Positions 53,727 through 61,483 are shown, counted from the first letter of the stretch. The stretch is DNA of 64,000 nucleotides from Arthrobacter hankyongi (GCF_022012395.1 NZ_JAKLTQ010000022.1:24544-88543); one strand, 5' to 3'. Translations and numbers: made by a program. The notes: generated from the letters alone by a model not told the origin.

Positions 53727-54521
53727 GTGAAGACCCGCCAATCCCCGGCCGTGAAGGTTGGGCTGTCCATTTCCCTGGCCACCGGCCTCTACGGCGTCTC
53801 CTTCGGTGCCCTCTCGGTGGCCGCCGGCCTGGATTTCGCCCAGACCATGGCGCTGAGCCTGCTGCTGTTCAGCGGCGGCTCCCAGTTCGCCTTCATCGGT
53901 GTCATCGGCGGCGGCGGAACCGGGGCCGCCGCCGCGGGCGCCGCCGCGCTGCTGGGGATCCGCAACTTCATCTACGGAATGCAGATGAACGCGATGGTGG
54001 ATCCGCGCGGCTGGCGGAAGCCGGTGGCCGCGCAGGTGACCATCGACGAGTCCACGGCCACCGCCTCCGGGCAGCTGGATCCGGTCGAGCAGCGCCGCGG
54101 CTTCTGGACGGCCGGCCTGGGGGTATTCGTGCTCTGGAACCTGTTCACCGCCGTCGGCGCCCTGGCCGGGGATGCGCTCGGCGACCCCAGGCAGTGGGGG
54201 CTCGACGGCGCCGCCGTCGCCGCGTTCCTGGGCCTGCTCTGGCCCCGGCTGAAGGGCAAGGAGCCGGCGGCCATCGCCGTCGTCTGCGCCCTGGCCACCG
54301 TACTGACCGTGCCGCTGCTGCCCAGCGGGATCCCGATCCTGGTCGCCGCGGCCGTGGCCGGGCTGATCGGCTGGTTCACGCACCGGCCGGTGCCGCAGGG
54401 GCTGGAGCCGGATGTGGAACCGTACGCGGAACCGTATGCCGTGCACGACGCGGAGCATATGCAGCTGCCCGGGCAGCGCCCGGACGCGCAGTCCGACGGC
54501 GGGACGGGGGTAGGCCGGTGA
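53727..54521 (+). CDS. azlC: AzlC family branched-chain amino acid exporter, large subunit
   Basis: 264 residues with about seven membrane segments. Family motifs include GLYGVSFGALSVAAGLDF, LLFSGGSQFAFIGV and the GIRNFIYGMQM segment. AzlC and AzlD together export branched-chain amino acids in the LIV-E class. The C-terminal 40 residues are acidic and probably disordered, an extension beyond the usual core. GTG 53727 follows a leaderless-type box. The stop overlaps the azlD GTG. Confidence 0.87.
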   Translation: MKTRQSPAVKVGLSISLATGLYGVSFGALSVAAGLDFAQTMALSLLLFSGGSQFAFIGVIGGGGTGAAAAGAAALLGIRNFIYGMQMNAMVDPRGWRKPVAAQVTIDESTATASGQLDPVEQRRGFWTAGLGVFVLWNLFTAVGALAGDALGDPRQWGLDGAAVAAFLGLLWPRLKGKEPAAIAVVCALATVLTVPLLPSGIPILVAAAVAGLIGWFTHRPVPQGLEPDVEPYAEPYAVHDAEHMQLPGQRPDAQSDGGTGVGR

Positions 54522-54829
54522 GCCTGTGGGGCTGGATCCTGGCCGCCTGCGCGCTGGCCTACCTGACCAAGCTGGCCGGTTACCTGGTGCCGGCGCGGTG
54601 GATGAAGAACCCGCGCATGTCCCGCGTTGCGGCCACCCTGACCATCGGGCTGCTGGCCTCGCTGACGGTGGTCAATGCGTTCGCCAGCGGCCAGCAGTTG
54701 GTGCTGGACGCGAGGCTCGGCGCGCTCGCGGCCGCAGCGCTGGCACTGGCGCTGCGCGCGCCGTTCCTCGTCGTCGTCCTGGCCGGCGCGGCCGCGGCGG
54801 CCCTGCTGCGGCTGGCCGGCTGGGGGTAG
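54518..54829 (+). CDS. azlD: AzlD family small subunit of the branched-chain amino acid exporter
   Basis: 103 residues, with four hydrophobic segments (about 3-22, 38-57, 65-80 and 84-101). LAYLTKLAGYLVP and the following basic loop match AzlD. GTG 54518 overlaps the azlC stop by four bases (GTGA), so the two subunits are translationally coupled. It converges on the dioxygenase gene 16 bases away. Confidence 0.87.
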   Translation: MSLWGWILAACALAYLTKLAGYLVPARWMKNPRMSRVAATLTIGLLASLTVVNAFASGQQLVLDARLGALAAAALALALRAPFLVVVLAGAAAAALLRLAGWG

Positions 54830-54845
54830 CCGGCCGGGCCCGGTA

Positions 54846-55643
54846 TTAGGTCAGCGTCCAGGACCGCTTGGACAGGCCGAACCAGAAGCCGTCGATGGCG
54901 GTCTTGGCGTCGATCCCGCCGGAGGCATAGGCCGCGCCGAGCGCCACATAGAGCGGGGCCCAGTGCTCGGAGCGCGGGTGCGCCTCGCGGGCCGCCGGGG
55001 CCTTGTGCAGGAAGTCCAGGATCGCGTCCACGTCGCCGCGGGCCATCGCTTCCTCGGCCCAGTGGTCGAATTCGCTGGAGGCGGCCGGCGGGGTGGTGTC
55101 CGGGCCGGCGGCGGGGTTGAACCAGCGCAGGTTGTGCGTGGTGAAGCCGGAGCCGACAATCAGCGTGCCGCGGTCGCGCAGCGGGGCCAGCGTCTTGCCC
55201 AGCTCGAACAGGCCCTGCGGATCCAGCGTCGGCATCGACATCTGGACAATCGGGACGTCCGCTTCCGGGAACATCTCCTTCAGCGGCACGTAGGCGCCGT
55301 GGTCCAGGCCGCGCTCCTCGTCGCGCTCGACGTGGTGGCCGTGGCTGCCGACCAGCTTGGCCACCTCGCCGGCCAGTTCGGGGGCCAGCGGGGCGTCGTA
55401 GCGCACGTCGTAGTACCGCTGCGGGAAGCCCCAGAAGTCGTAGACGAGTTCGGTGGGCCGCTGGGTGGCGCTGAGCGTGACCGGGGCGTTCTCCCAGTGC
55501 GCGGACACCATCAGGATGTCCTTGGGCTTGCCGACGGTGCCGGACCAGTCCGCGAGTTCGCGGGTCCAGCGGGCGTCGTCGGCCAGCGGCGGGGCGCCGT
55601 GGCTGAGGAAGAGTACCGGGGGGCGTTCGGTGGTCTGAGTCAT
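54846..55643 (-). CDS. DODA-type (class III extradiol, YgiD-like) dioxygenase
   Basis: 265 residues of the LigB/DODA superfamily. Metal-ligand candidates are His15 (FLSHGAPPL), His49 (VSAHWE), His170 (GFTTHN) and His227 (SEHWAPL), with His115 in LDHGAYVPL close by. E. coli YgiD opens the catechol ring of DOPA; the substrate here is unknown. The ATG at 55643 is fixed by a full leaderless promoter, TTGAAG-N17-TACACT, six bases upstream. The open frame continues beyond it without meaning. Divergent from the NUDIX-NYN gene. Confidence 0.88.
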   Translation of the reverse strand: MTQTTERPPVLFLSHGAPPLADDARWTRELADWSGTVGKPKDILMVSAHWENAPVTLSATQRPTELVYDFWGFPQRYYDVRYDAPLAPELAGEVAKLVGSHGHHVERDEERGLDHGAYVPLKEMFPEADVPIVQMSMPTLDPQGLFELGKTLAPLRDRGTLIVGSGFTTHNLRWFNPAAGPDTTPPAASSEFDHWAEEAMARGDVDAILDFLHKAPAAREAHPRSEHWAPLYVALGAAYASGGIDAKTAIDGFWFGLSKRSWTLT

Positions 55644-55649
55644 GGCACC

Positions 55650-55678
55650 AGTGTAGGGACGTTTGGTTGAAACTTCAA
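55650..55678 (-). promoter_or_regulatory. leaderless promoter of the dioxygenase, TTGAAG-N17-TACACT
   Basis: On the minus strand the -10 TACACT (55650-55655) ends six bases before the ATG. The -35 TTGAAG (55673-55678) stands exactly 17 bases upstream. Confidence 0.65.
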
Positions 55679-55687
55679 GTAAGTTTC
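55669..55687. promoter_or_regulatory. 19-base palindrome over the dioxygenase -35 box
   Basis: GAAACTT-CAAGT-AAGTTTC, perfect 7-base arms, covers the -35 of the dioxygenase promoter. A dimeric repressor, for instance of the HxlR or MarR kind, would fit; the regulator is not in this window as far as I can see. Confidence 0.5.
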
Positions 55688-55716
55688 TCCTTGACAGTGC
55701 ATGACAAGCTAGGGGA

Positions 55717-56631
55717 ATGACCGTAGGTGATATGCGGCCACCCTTCAATGGCCCGCGCGATCCGGGCGACGCCTGGGCCCTGGGTCCGGACGGCACCAAG
55801 ATGTGGGGCCGGTTCGGCTCGGCCGGCTTGCTGGTGGTGGACCGCGCCCGCGGCGTGCTGCTGCAGCACCGTGCCGCGTGGAGCCACTTCGGCGGGACCT
55901 GGGGCATTCCCGGCGGCGCCCGGCACCAGGGCGAGGCCGCCGTCGACGCCGCGCTGCGCGAATCGCACGAGGAGGCCGCGGTTCCCGCCGACGCGCTCGA
56001 ACCGCTGCTGACCCACGTGCTCGACCTGGGCTTCTGGACCTACACCACGGCGGTGGCCTGGACCGTGCGTCCGTTCGAGCCGCAGATCACGGACGCGGAA
56101 AGCCTGGAACTGGCCTGGGTGCCGGTGGAGGAGGTCGGGGCACTGCCGCTGCATCCGAAGTTCGCCGAGGCCTGGCCGGGGCTCAAGCCACTGCTCGGCC
56201 GCCGTCCGGCACTGGTGGTCGACGCCGCCAACGTCATCGGCGCGCGGCCGGATGGCTGGTGGCGGGACCGTGCCGGCGCCGCCCGGCGGCTGCTCGGGGC
56301 GCTGGCCGCGGCCGCCGAGTCCGGCCTGCCGGCCGGCCTGCTGGGGCTGGGGGTGCACACGGCCTGGCCGCACGCCGTCGTCGTGCTGGAAGGGCAGGCC
56401 AAAGAGGCCCTCGCCGGGAACGACTTGGCCGGGGACGCCCCGCGGCTGGAGGTGGCGCGCGCCGCCGGCTCCGGCGACGACGAGATCGTCGAACGGGTCC
56501 GCGCGCTGCGCGAAGGCGGAACGCCGGTCACGGTGGCGACCTCCGACCGGGCGCTGCGCGAGCGGGTGGCGGCGCTCGGCGCCCGCAGCATTGGGGCCGG
56601 GGCGCTGCGGGAGGCCCTGGCGCACCCTTGA
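55717..56631 (+). CDS. NUDIX hydrolase fused to NYN/PIN-like domain
   Basis: 304 residues in two parts. The first (about 30-155) is a NUDIX hydrolase with the complete box from Gly67 to Ala88: Glu73, Arg81-Glu82 and Glu85-Glu86. The second (about 163-304) starts RRPALVVDAANVIGARPDG and continues with GSGDDEIVERVRAL and VTVATSDRALRERVAALGA. This is the Asp169/Asn172, Asp254-Asp255 and Asp277 pattern of NYN/PIN-like nucleases such as YacP. A link between nucleotide or RNA-cap hydrolysis and RNA cleavage is inference. A TTGACA lies upstream, but no -10 at normal distance; AGGGG almost touches the ATG. Confidence 0.82.
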   Translation: MTVGDMRPPFNGPRDPGDAWALGPDGTKMWGRFGSAGLLVVDRARGVLLQHRAAWSHFGGTWGIPGGARHQGEAAVDAALRESHEEAAVPADALEPLLTHVLDLGFWTYTTAVAWTVRPFEPQITDAESLELAWVPVEEVGALPLHPKFAEAWPGLKPLLGRRPALVVDAANVIGARPDGWWRDRAGAARRLLGALAAAAESGLPAGLLGLGVHTAWPHAVVVLEGQAKEALAGNDLAGDAPRLEVARAAGSGDDEIVERVRALREGGTPVTVATSDRALRERVAALGARSIGAGALREALAHP

Positions 56632-56683
56632 CGGGCCCTCCGGGTTGCGGGATCTTGGTTCTGGAACCGAGGAGGGGACCACC

Positions 56684-56950
56684 ATGCAGGAGAAGCGCTG
56701 GTCGGTGGAGATCGTCATCGACGAACACGAAGGCCAAACCCGGTCCGAGGCACGGCTGCAGAGCGGTGCCGCGACCAAACTGACAGGGGTCGGGCTGGCC
56801 CGGCTGAATCCGGCGGATTCCGATGTTCCGGAAATCGGCGACGAGCTGGCAACCGCACGGGCCCTGGCGGACCTGGCGCACCAGCTGATCGAGGCCACCG
56901 CGGCCGACATCGAAAATATCACCCGGAAACCGCCGCACCTGAAGGCTTAG
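56684..56950 (+). CDS. DUF1876 family small protein
   Basis: 88 residues, soluble, one domain: an N-terminal strand pair (KRWSVEIVIDEHEGQTRSEARL) followed by helix-rich ELATARALADLAHQLIEATA. This is the layout of DUF1876, a small actinobacterial family of unknown function sometimes found with stress genes. GAGGAGG gives ATG 56684 a very good ribosome site. Its stop overlaps that of the HdeD-like gene on the other strand (TTAG). Confidence 0.8.
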   Translation: MQEKRWSVEIVIDEHEGQTRSEARLQSGAATKLTGVGLARLNPADSDVPEIGDELATARALADLAHQLIEATAADIENITRKPPHLKA

Positions 56951-57516
56951 TCCAGGCGCCGGGCCAGCTGCCATGTGTGGATGCCCGCGGCCACCAGGAT
57001 CAGGCCGAACAGCCAGGCGAAGGCGGCCAGGAAGCCCAGAAACCCGAGGATTCCGACTGCGGGATTGAAGGTCAGCAGCAGGCCAATGAGCACGGCCAAG
57101 ATGCCGCCCACCAGCCCGAGCCACCAGCCCAGCACCACCTTGCGCGCCGCGATGGCCAGCACGATCTGCGTCAGGCCCAGCAGCAGTGCCCAGAGGCCGA
57201 TGATGAAACTGACGGCCAGCGCCGTGCGGTCTGGCCAGACCAGCGCCACGATGCCGGCCAGCACCGAAATGATGCCGCCGGCCAGCACCCAGCCCGAGTA
57301 GCGCCGGCCGTCCCAGGCCCGGCGCTGGGTGGCCCAGTGGACAATGGCAGTGATGCCGTCGGCGATGGCGAAGATCCCGAAAAGCACCACCAGCACCAGC
57401 ACCGAGGCCTGCGGCCAGACGATGACCGCGATGCCGAAGAGGATGGCCAGGATGCCGCGGATGATCAGCGCGGCCCCGGAGCCCTTGGTGGGCCTGACGT
57501 ACACGACTTCCAGCAT
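56947..57516 (-). CDS. HdeD/DUF308 family membrane protein
   Basis: 189 residues with six membrane segments in pairs (about 15-35, 41-60, 73-93, 99-120, 128-149 and 154-180). Repeated short motifs such as GILAILFGIAVIVWP, GIISVLAGIVALVWP and GILAVLIGLLLTFNP are the DUF308 signature. HdeD proteins are linked to acid stress in enterobacteria; the role in actinobacteria is unknown. The ATG at 57516 has GGACGGGGA upstream. Converges on DUF1876 with overlapping stops. Confidence 0.88.
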   Translation of the reverse strand: MLEVVYVRPTKGSGAALIIRGILAILFGIAVIVWPQASVLVLVVLFGIFAIADGITAIVHWATQRRAWDGRRYSGWVLAGGIISVLAGIVALVWPDRTALAVSFIIGLWALLLGLTQIVLAIAARKVVLGWWLGLVGGILAVLIGLLLTFNPAVGILGFLGFLAAFAWLFGLILVAAGIHTWQLARRLD

Positions 57517-57590
57517 GGCGTCCCCGTCCGTTGCGGTTTTCAGCGCCAGTCTAGGCTCGGCAACCGCAACGGTGAAGGGTTGGCGAGGTC

Positions 57591-57795
57591 CTACTTCAGG
57601 GTTTTGTGGAAACGGATTCCGGTGTAGTCGTTGTAGTCCTCATTGTTGCTGTCTCGGAAGACGACGCCGGTCAGTTCGGCGTCCTTGGGGTCATGAAGAC
57701 GTAGGTCATCTTGTCCTTGAAGCCGGGCTGGCCGTTCCCGCACATCCGGCGAGTGACAATGCGGCAGCAAGGACCAGCAGGGGCTTGAGTTTCAT
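57591..57795 (-). pseudogene. frameshifted small lipoprotein gene
   Basis: From the minus-strand ATG at 57795 a perfect lipoprotein signal is encoded, MKLKPLLVLAAALSLAGC with lipobox LAGC, but the frame stops after 29 codons. A second frame continues with FKDKMTYVFMTP and a third with ELTGVVFRDSNNEDYNDY to a TAG at 57591. Joined, they give a plausible short secreted protein of about 65 residues, so at least two single-base changes have broken it. Sequencing error is the alternative. No similar intact copy is seen in the window. Confidence 0.55.
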
Positions 57796-57842
57796 GTTCC
57801 CAAACATTCTCCATTGAATTCTGACCGTGCCGGCCGGATCGG

Positions 57843-58001
57843 ATGCCGGGGACAGTTCTTGAACCGTTGCTGGCCGCCGGCTACACGGGAATGACTGTCT
57901 TCGTCCCCGAGATGAAGGTGATCGGCAGACATGAATCAGGGGTGGACAAGATAATAGTGGACCCGCTGACCTGCTTCAACGAGTCGGCCAAGGCCGGTTA
58001 G
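57843..58001 (+). CDS. orphan 52-residue ORF
   Basis: ATG 57843 to TAG 58001 encodes a peptide with beta-like character (GYTGMTVFVPEMKVIGRHES, then VDKIIVDPLTCF). It does not resemble a complete domain and may be a remnant. Its stop overlaps the stop of the gene on the other strand (TTAG), as at 56947. No ribosome site is evident. The neighbourhood is less G+C-rich than the rest of the window. Confidence 0.3.
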   Translation: MPGTVLEPLLAAGYTGMTVFVPEMKVIGRHESGVDKIIVDPLTCFNESAKAG

Positions 58002-59146
58002 TGCCCTGTCCGCCCCGCTTCATGGGCAAACTCCTCGGCAAGCCCGGGCAGGATGGTGATGTCGGGCATGTCGGGTTCCCACAGGTTCGCGGGTTTGTGC
58101 CGGCGCAGCATCTCCTCCCCGTCTCGTTCCCAGATGAAGTCAGGATCCTCAAGCACCAGCCGGTATAGAGCATCGACGGTGTCCGGATGCGCCGCGGCGA
58201 GCTCGCGGAGCACATCCCCGCTGACGCCCGGGTCCTCCAGATAGTGCCGCACGGCGGCCACGCCGTCGTCGGGTGTTGCCGGCGGTCGGGCGTGGGCCGC
58301 AGCTGCGGCTGAGTAGTTCCGGAGGATGCTGGTGCCTCGGACCGGATGGTGCCGGAACGCCACGTCATCATGGTGCAGGATTTCCTCGGGCAACTCCACC
58401 GTGGCCGGCACCGGCATCTTGCCGCCTTTGCCGGGGAGTTTGGCCAGTGCCTCGGCTGTGCAGGCCGCCAGGAACCGATTGAACCGCTCCTGTGTTTCCC
58501 GTCCGGTTCCGGTGATGACGGGACCGCCGAACAGGGACACGAAGATGCGGTGGTAGTCGGCGGTCATCCGGCGTGCCTGTTCGAGCTTGGCAGGGTTGCG
58601 GAATGCTCCGGCGGGGTAGGCGTAGCACACCTCGGCGAGCAGCCTGCCCGCGGCCTTCCGCTCCTCCGGTGCGAAGAGCCGGCTGGTGCCGCTGAGGGTC
58701 CACACGCCGCCGACCGGAACGATCCGGGTGAAGATGAAGCCGCCCTTGCGCATGCCCTTGATCGCTTCCGCTCCCATGGTGGAGTAGACGGTGTAGTCGA
58801 GTTCGTCCTGCAGGTTCCGCAGGACCATCTTGTCGGCGGTACGGGACAGGGTTTCGAAAACGCCAAGGACATGGCGGTCGCGCCAGTCCTCGAGGAGCGT
58901 GCGCTCTTCCGGGGGCAGGCCGGGCATGACGGCGAGGTACCGCTCCAGAAGCGTCCTGCGCCCCGTCTCCTGGCGCTCGAAGATCATGGACTCCAGGGCG
59001 TCGATCCGGGCCATTTCCGGACTGCCGTTTTCCAGTCCCCTCTCGAACAGCCGCCGATATAGACGCTCGAATCCCGGGCTCTCGGCGAAGTCCACCAAGC
59101 CGGCCTTGGCTTCGCACACGAGATCGAATTGCTGGGCGAGGTCCAT
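57998..59146 (-). CDS. unrecognised 382-residue protein
   Basis: Soluble, no signal peptide. The N-terminal half is helical (MDLAQQFDLVCEAKAG, IDALESMIFERQETGRRTLL). The middle part DELDYTVYSTMGAEAIKGM followed by GGFIFTRIVPVGGVWTLSG looks like a small beta-barrel met in uncharacterised bacterial proteins. The C-terminal part is helical with histidines (EILHHDDVAFRHHPV). I cannot name it. The ATG at 59146 has AAGAAT six bases upstream, a weak leaderless candidate; the frame extends to 59197. Codon use is less G+C-biased than its neighbours, so it may have been acquired. Confidence 0.65.
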   Translation of the reverse strand: MDLAQQFDLVCEAKAGLVDFAESPGFERLYRRLFERGLENGSPEMARIDALESMIFERQETGRRTLLERYLAVMPGLPPEERTLLEDWRDRHVLGVFETLSRTADKMVLRNLQDELDYTVYSTMGAEAIKGMRKGGFIFTRIVPVGGVWTLSGTSRLFAPEERKAAGRLLAEVCYAYPAGAFRNPAKLEQARRMTADYHRIFVSLFGGPVITGTGRETQERFNRFLAACTAEALAKLPGKGGKMPVPATVELPEEILHHDDVAFRHHPVRGTSILRNYSAAAAAHARPPATPDDGVAAVRHYLEDPGVSGDVLRELAAAHPDTVDALYRLVLEDPDFIWERDGEEMLRRHKPANLWEPDMPDITILPGLAEEFAHEAGRTGH

Positions 59147-59243
59147 GGCCCCATTCTTGCAGAGGAGCGGGCGCCAAACCCGGCGGCAACATGCCACCCG
59201 AAGCCGGCGCCTGTGCCCGGAACAGGGCGCGGCGGGTCCCCTG

Positions 59244-59271
59244 TTGTCCCGGCCCGCGGCTGTGCCAGACT
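59244..59271 (+). promoter_or_regulatory. leaderless promoter, TTGTCC-N16-CAGACT
   Basis: TTGTCC (59244-59249) and CAGACT (59266-59271) are 16 bases apart, and the -10 ends six bases before ATG 59278. Confidence 0.45.
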
Positions 59272-59277
59272 GAAGCC

Positions 59278-59613
59278 ATGCTTGTTGCGTTCTCGGTCGC
59301 GCCCTCCGGCGTCCCCATCACTGGCCCTGCACCCCATGACGCCTCGGTGCACGACGCCGTCGCGGCCGCCGTGAAGGTGGTGCGCGAATCCGGGCTGCCG
59401 AACCGGACCAGCTCGATGTTCACCGAGATCGAAGGCGAATGGGATGAGGTCATGGACGTGGTCAAGCGGGCCACCGAGGCCGTCGGCCGGTACGGCTCCC
59501 GGGTCTCGCTGGTGCTCAAGGCGGACATCCGCCCGGGCTACTACGGCGAGCTCGACGGCAAGGTGAACCGGCTCGAATCGGCCCTGAAGGACGCCCGCCG
59601 TGCCGGTGCCTGA
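59278..59613 (+). CDS. MTH1187/YkoF-type thiamine-binding family protein
   Basis: 111 residues of the MTH1187 (DUF77) family: MLVAFSVAPSG at the start, then VHDAVAAAVKVVRESGL and TEIEGEWDEVMDVVKRA, a ferredoxin-like fold. Family members bind thiamine or its pyrimidine part, but many are uncharacterised. The ATG carries a leaderless-type promoter. The 3' end overlaps the methyltransferase gene by 14 bases, so the two are co-expressed. Confidence 0.85.
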   Translation: MLVAFSVAPSGVPITGPAPHDASVHDAVAAAVKVVRESGLPNRTSSMFTEIEGEWDEVMDVVKRATEAVGRYGSRVSLVLKADIRPGYYGELDGKVNRLESALKDARRAGA

Positions 59614-60367
59614 GGACAGCGGCAGCGGACCGGACGAGAGCCTGTCCGCCGGCGGGGCGTACGACGGCGCGAGCTACGAGCAGCTGTCCGGCCGGCGGTC
59701 CTGGAGCGCGGTGGACCAGTACCTGGCCGCGACCCTGGTGGGCGAGGACACTGCGCTGGCCGAGGGCCGGCGGGCCGCGCACGCGGCCGGGCTGCCGGGC
59801 ATCGAGGTGTCCGCGGCGCAGGGCAAGCTGCTGATGCTGCTGGCCCGGCTGGTTGGCGCCCGCAAGGTGCTGGAGATCGGCACCCTCGGCGGCTACAGCA
59901 CCACCTGGCTGGCCCGGGCGCTGCCCGAGGACGGCGAGGTCGTAACCTGCGAGTACGAGCCGCACCATGCCGACGTGGCCCGGGAAAACCTGGCCCGCGC
60001 CGGGGTCGCGGACCGGGTCAGTGTCCGGGTGGGGCCGGCGCTGGAGACGCTGCCGCGGCTGGCGGCCGAGGAGGCCGGCCCGTTCGACCTGGTCTTCATC
60101 GACGCGGACAAGGAAAACAACAGGAACTACGTCGAATGGGCCCTGAAGCTGTCGCGGCGGGGCACGGTGATCATCGTGGACAACGTGGTCCGCGGCGGCG
60201 CCGTCCTGCAGGCGGACCTGCCCGACGCCGACCCGGAAGCCGCCGCGGTGCGCGGTACCCGCGATGCGCTCGCGCTGCTTGGCGCGGACCGCCGGCTGGA
60301 TGCGACGGCGGTGCAGACCGTGGGGGCCAAAGGCTGGGACGGTTTCGCCATCGCCGTGGTCAAATAG
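59600..60367 (+). CDS. class I SAM-dependent O-methyltransferase
   Basis: 255 residues of methyltransferase family 3 (catechol or caffeoyl-CoA O-methyltransferase type). The SAM loop is VLEIGTLGGYS (90-100), with acidic Glu120 after strand 2. The metal site is in VFIDADKENN (Asp168/Asp170) and VDNVVRGG. The first 30 residues are a Gly/Ser-rich extension. GTG 59600 overlaps the previous gene. The substrate is unknown; a catechol-like phenol would be typical and the enzyme is cytosolic. Confidence 0.88.
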   Translation: MPVPEDSGSGPDESLSAGGAYDGASYEQLSGRRSWSAVDQYLAATLVGEDTALAEGRRAAHAAGLPGIEVSAAQGKLLMLLARLVGARKVLEIGTLGGYSTTWLARALPEDGEVVTCEYEPHHADVARENLARAGVADRVSVRVGPALETLPRLAAEEAGPFDLVFIDADKENNRNYVEWALKLSRRGTVIIVDNVVRGGAVLQADLPDADPEAAAVRGTRDALALLGADRRLDATAVQTVGAKGWDGFAIAVVK

Positions 60368-60374
60368 GCTGCCG

Positions 60375-61217
60375 GTGGGACGGCGGGGAGCCGGAGCCGG
60401 CGAGCCGGCCGGTCCGGCCGAAGGGGTCTACCCTATTTCCTCGGGCACGGCCGAGCTGGTCCGGGACCAGGACTTCCCCGGGGCCTGGCTGCTGAAGATC
60501 AACGGGGTGCAGTCCTCGCATGTGGTGGTGGGCGAGCCGCTGACACTGGACTTCGAGTACATGCGCTGGATGGCGGCACTGGTCGAATCCCGCTGGCCGG
60601 TGGACCGGGATGAGTCCCTGCGGGTGCTGCACCTGGGCGGCGGGGCCTGCTCGCTGGCCCGCTACTTCGCCGCCCGGTATCCGCAGGCGCGGCAGGTCGT
60701 CATCGAAATCGATGCGAAGCTGGCCGAACTGGTGCGCGGCTGGTTCGACATCCCGCGGGCCCCGCTGGTGCGGATCCGGGTGGGCGAAGCCAGGGCGGTG
60801 ACCGAATCGCTCACCGAGGGCAGCCGGAACCTGGTCATCCGCGACGTGTTTGCCGGCAGCAGCACCCCGCAGCCGCTGACCACCCTCGAATTCACCCGTG
60901 CCGCGCGGCGGGTGCTCGCCCCCGGCGGGATCTACCTGGTCAACTGCGGGGACTCGCCCCGGCTGGAGCTGGCCCGGCGGGAGGTGGCCACCATCGGCGA
61001 GGTGTTCGGGCAGGTGGCGGTCATTGCCGACCCGCCGATGCTTAAGGGCCGGCGCTTCGGCAATGTGGTGATCGCCGGCTCCGACCAGCCGCTGGGGGAG
61101 GACCCGCAGCTGGCCCGGACGCTGCTGGGCGGTGCCGTCCCGGCCCGGCTGCTGGACCCGGAGGCGGCCGCCAAGTTCGCCGGCGGGGCGCGGATCCTGC
61201 AGGACAGCGCCGGCTGA
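60375..61217 (+). CDS. spermidine synthase-like protein lacking the catalytic motif
   Basis: 280 residues with the SAM-binding fold of polyamine aminopropyltransferases: LHLGGGACSLARYFAARYP, then VIEID (Glu111/Asp113). In real spermidine synthases the catalytic loop carries a DxxDP-type motif; here it reads VIRDVFAGSSTP, and the amine-binding DE and YHE residues near the N-terminus are absent. It is therefore probably not a spermidine synthase but a methyltransferase-like relative. GTG 60375 lies eight bases after the methyltransferase stop, so it belongs to that operon. Confidence 0.78.
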   Translation: MGRRGAGAGEPAGPAEGVYPISSGTAELVRDQDFPGAWLLKINGVQSSHVVVGEPLTLDFEYMRWMAALVESRWPVDRDESLRVLHLGGGACSLARYFAARYPQARQVVIEIDAKLAELVRGWFDIPRAPLVRIRVGEARAVTESLTEGSRNLVIRDVFAGSSTPQPLTTLEFTRAARRVLAPGGIYLVNCGDSPRLELARREVATIGEVFGQVAVIADPPMLKGRRFGNVVIAGSDQPLGEDPQLARTLLGGAVPARLLDPEAAAKFAGGARILQDSAG

Positions 61218-61282
61218 CGGTTTGCGCAGGTCAGCGGCGGATGAGGGTTGTGCTACGGATGTTTTCCTACCGGCAACCCAGC

Positions 61283-61313
61283 TTGTGACTCGCGGGTAGT
61301 TTCTTTGTATGAT
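61283..61313 (+). promoter_or_regulatory. promoter with TATGAT -10 and no gene behind it
   Basis: TATGAT (61308-61313) is a near-consensus -10. TTGTGA (61283-61288) lies 19 bases upstream, with an overlapping 17-base alternative TGTGAC. The next 180 plus-strand bases hold hairpins rather than an evident gene. Confidence 0.5.
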
Positions 61314-61319
61314 TTAGAG

Positions 61320-61480
61320 CGAACAGCCGATCAGCGGCTGTATAGGCCCGCGGCGGTGCCGTTCACGGCATAGCTGCGGAGGCAGTCCGGCGAACAACGA
61401 GCTTCAACACTTTGGATGGTGGCTGGAGCAATCGCGGGCTGCTCAGCCGGACCCGGTCCGGCGCCGGATGCCGGGTGCTG
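61320..61480 (+). ncRNA. possible structured RNA (several hairpins)
   Basis: Successive stems are CAGCCG/CGGCTG (61324-61340), TGCCG/CGGCA (near 61355-61368), GGCT-GAGCA with TGCTCAGCC (one bulged G; near 61421-61448) and CCGGAC/GTCCGG (61448-61462). The density of stems after a good -10 box suggests an RNA. There is no recognised family, and the reading frame here, which could start at ATG 61416, has no ribosome site. Confidence 0.35.
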
Positions 61481-61483
61481 CCA

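Noticed and set aside
60375..61217. Annotation as a true spermidine synthase
   Set aside because: The catalytic DxxDP motif and amine-binding residues are missing although the fold is similar.
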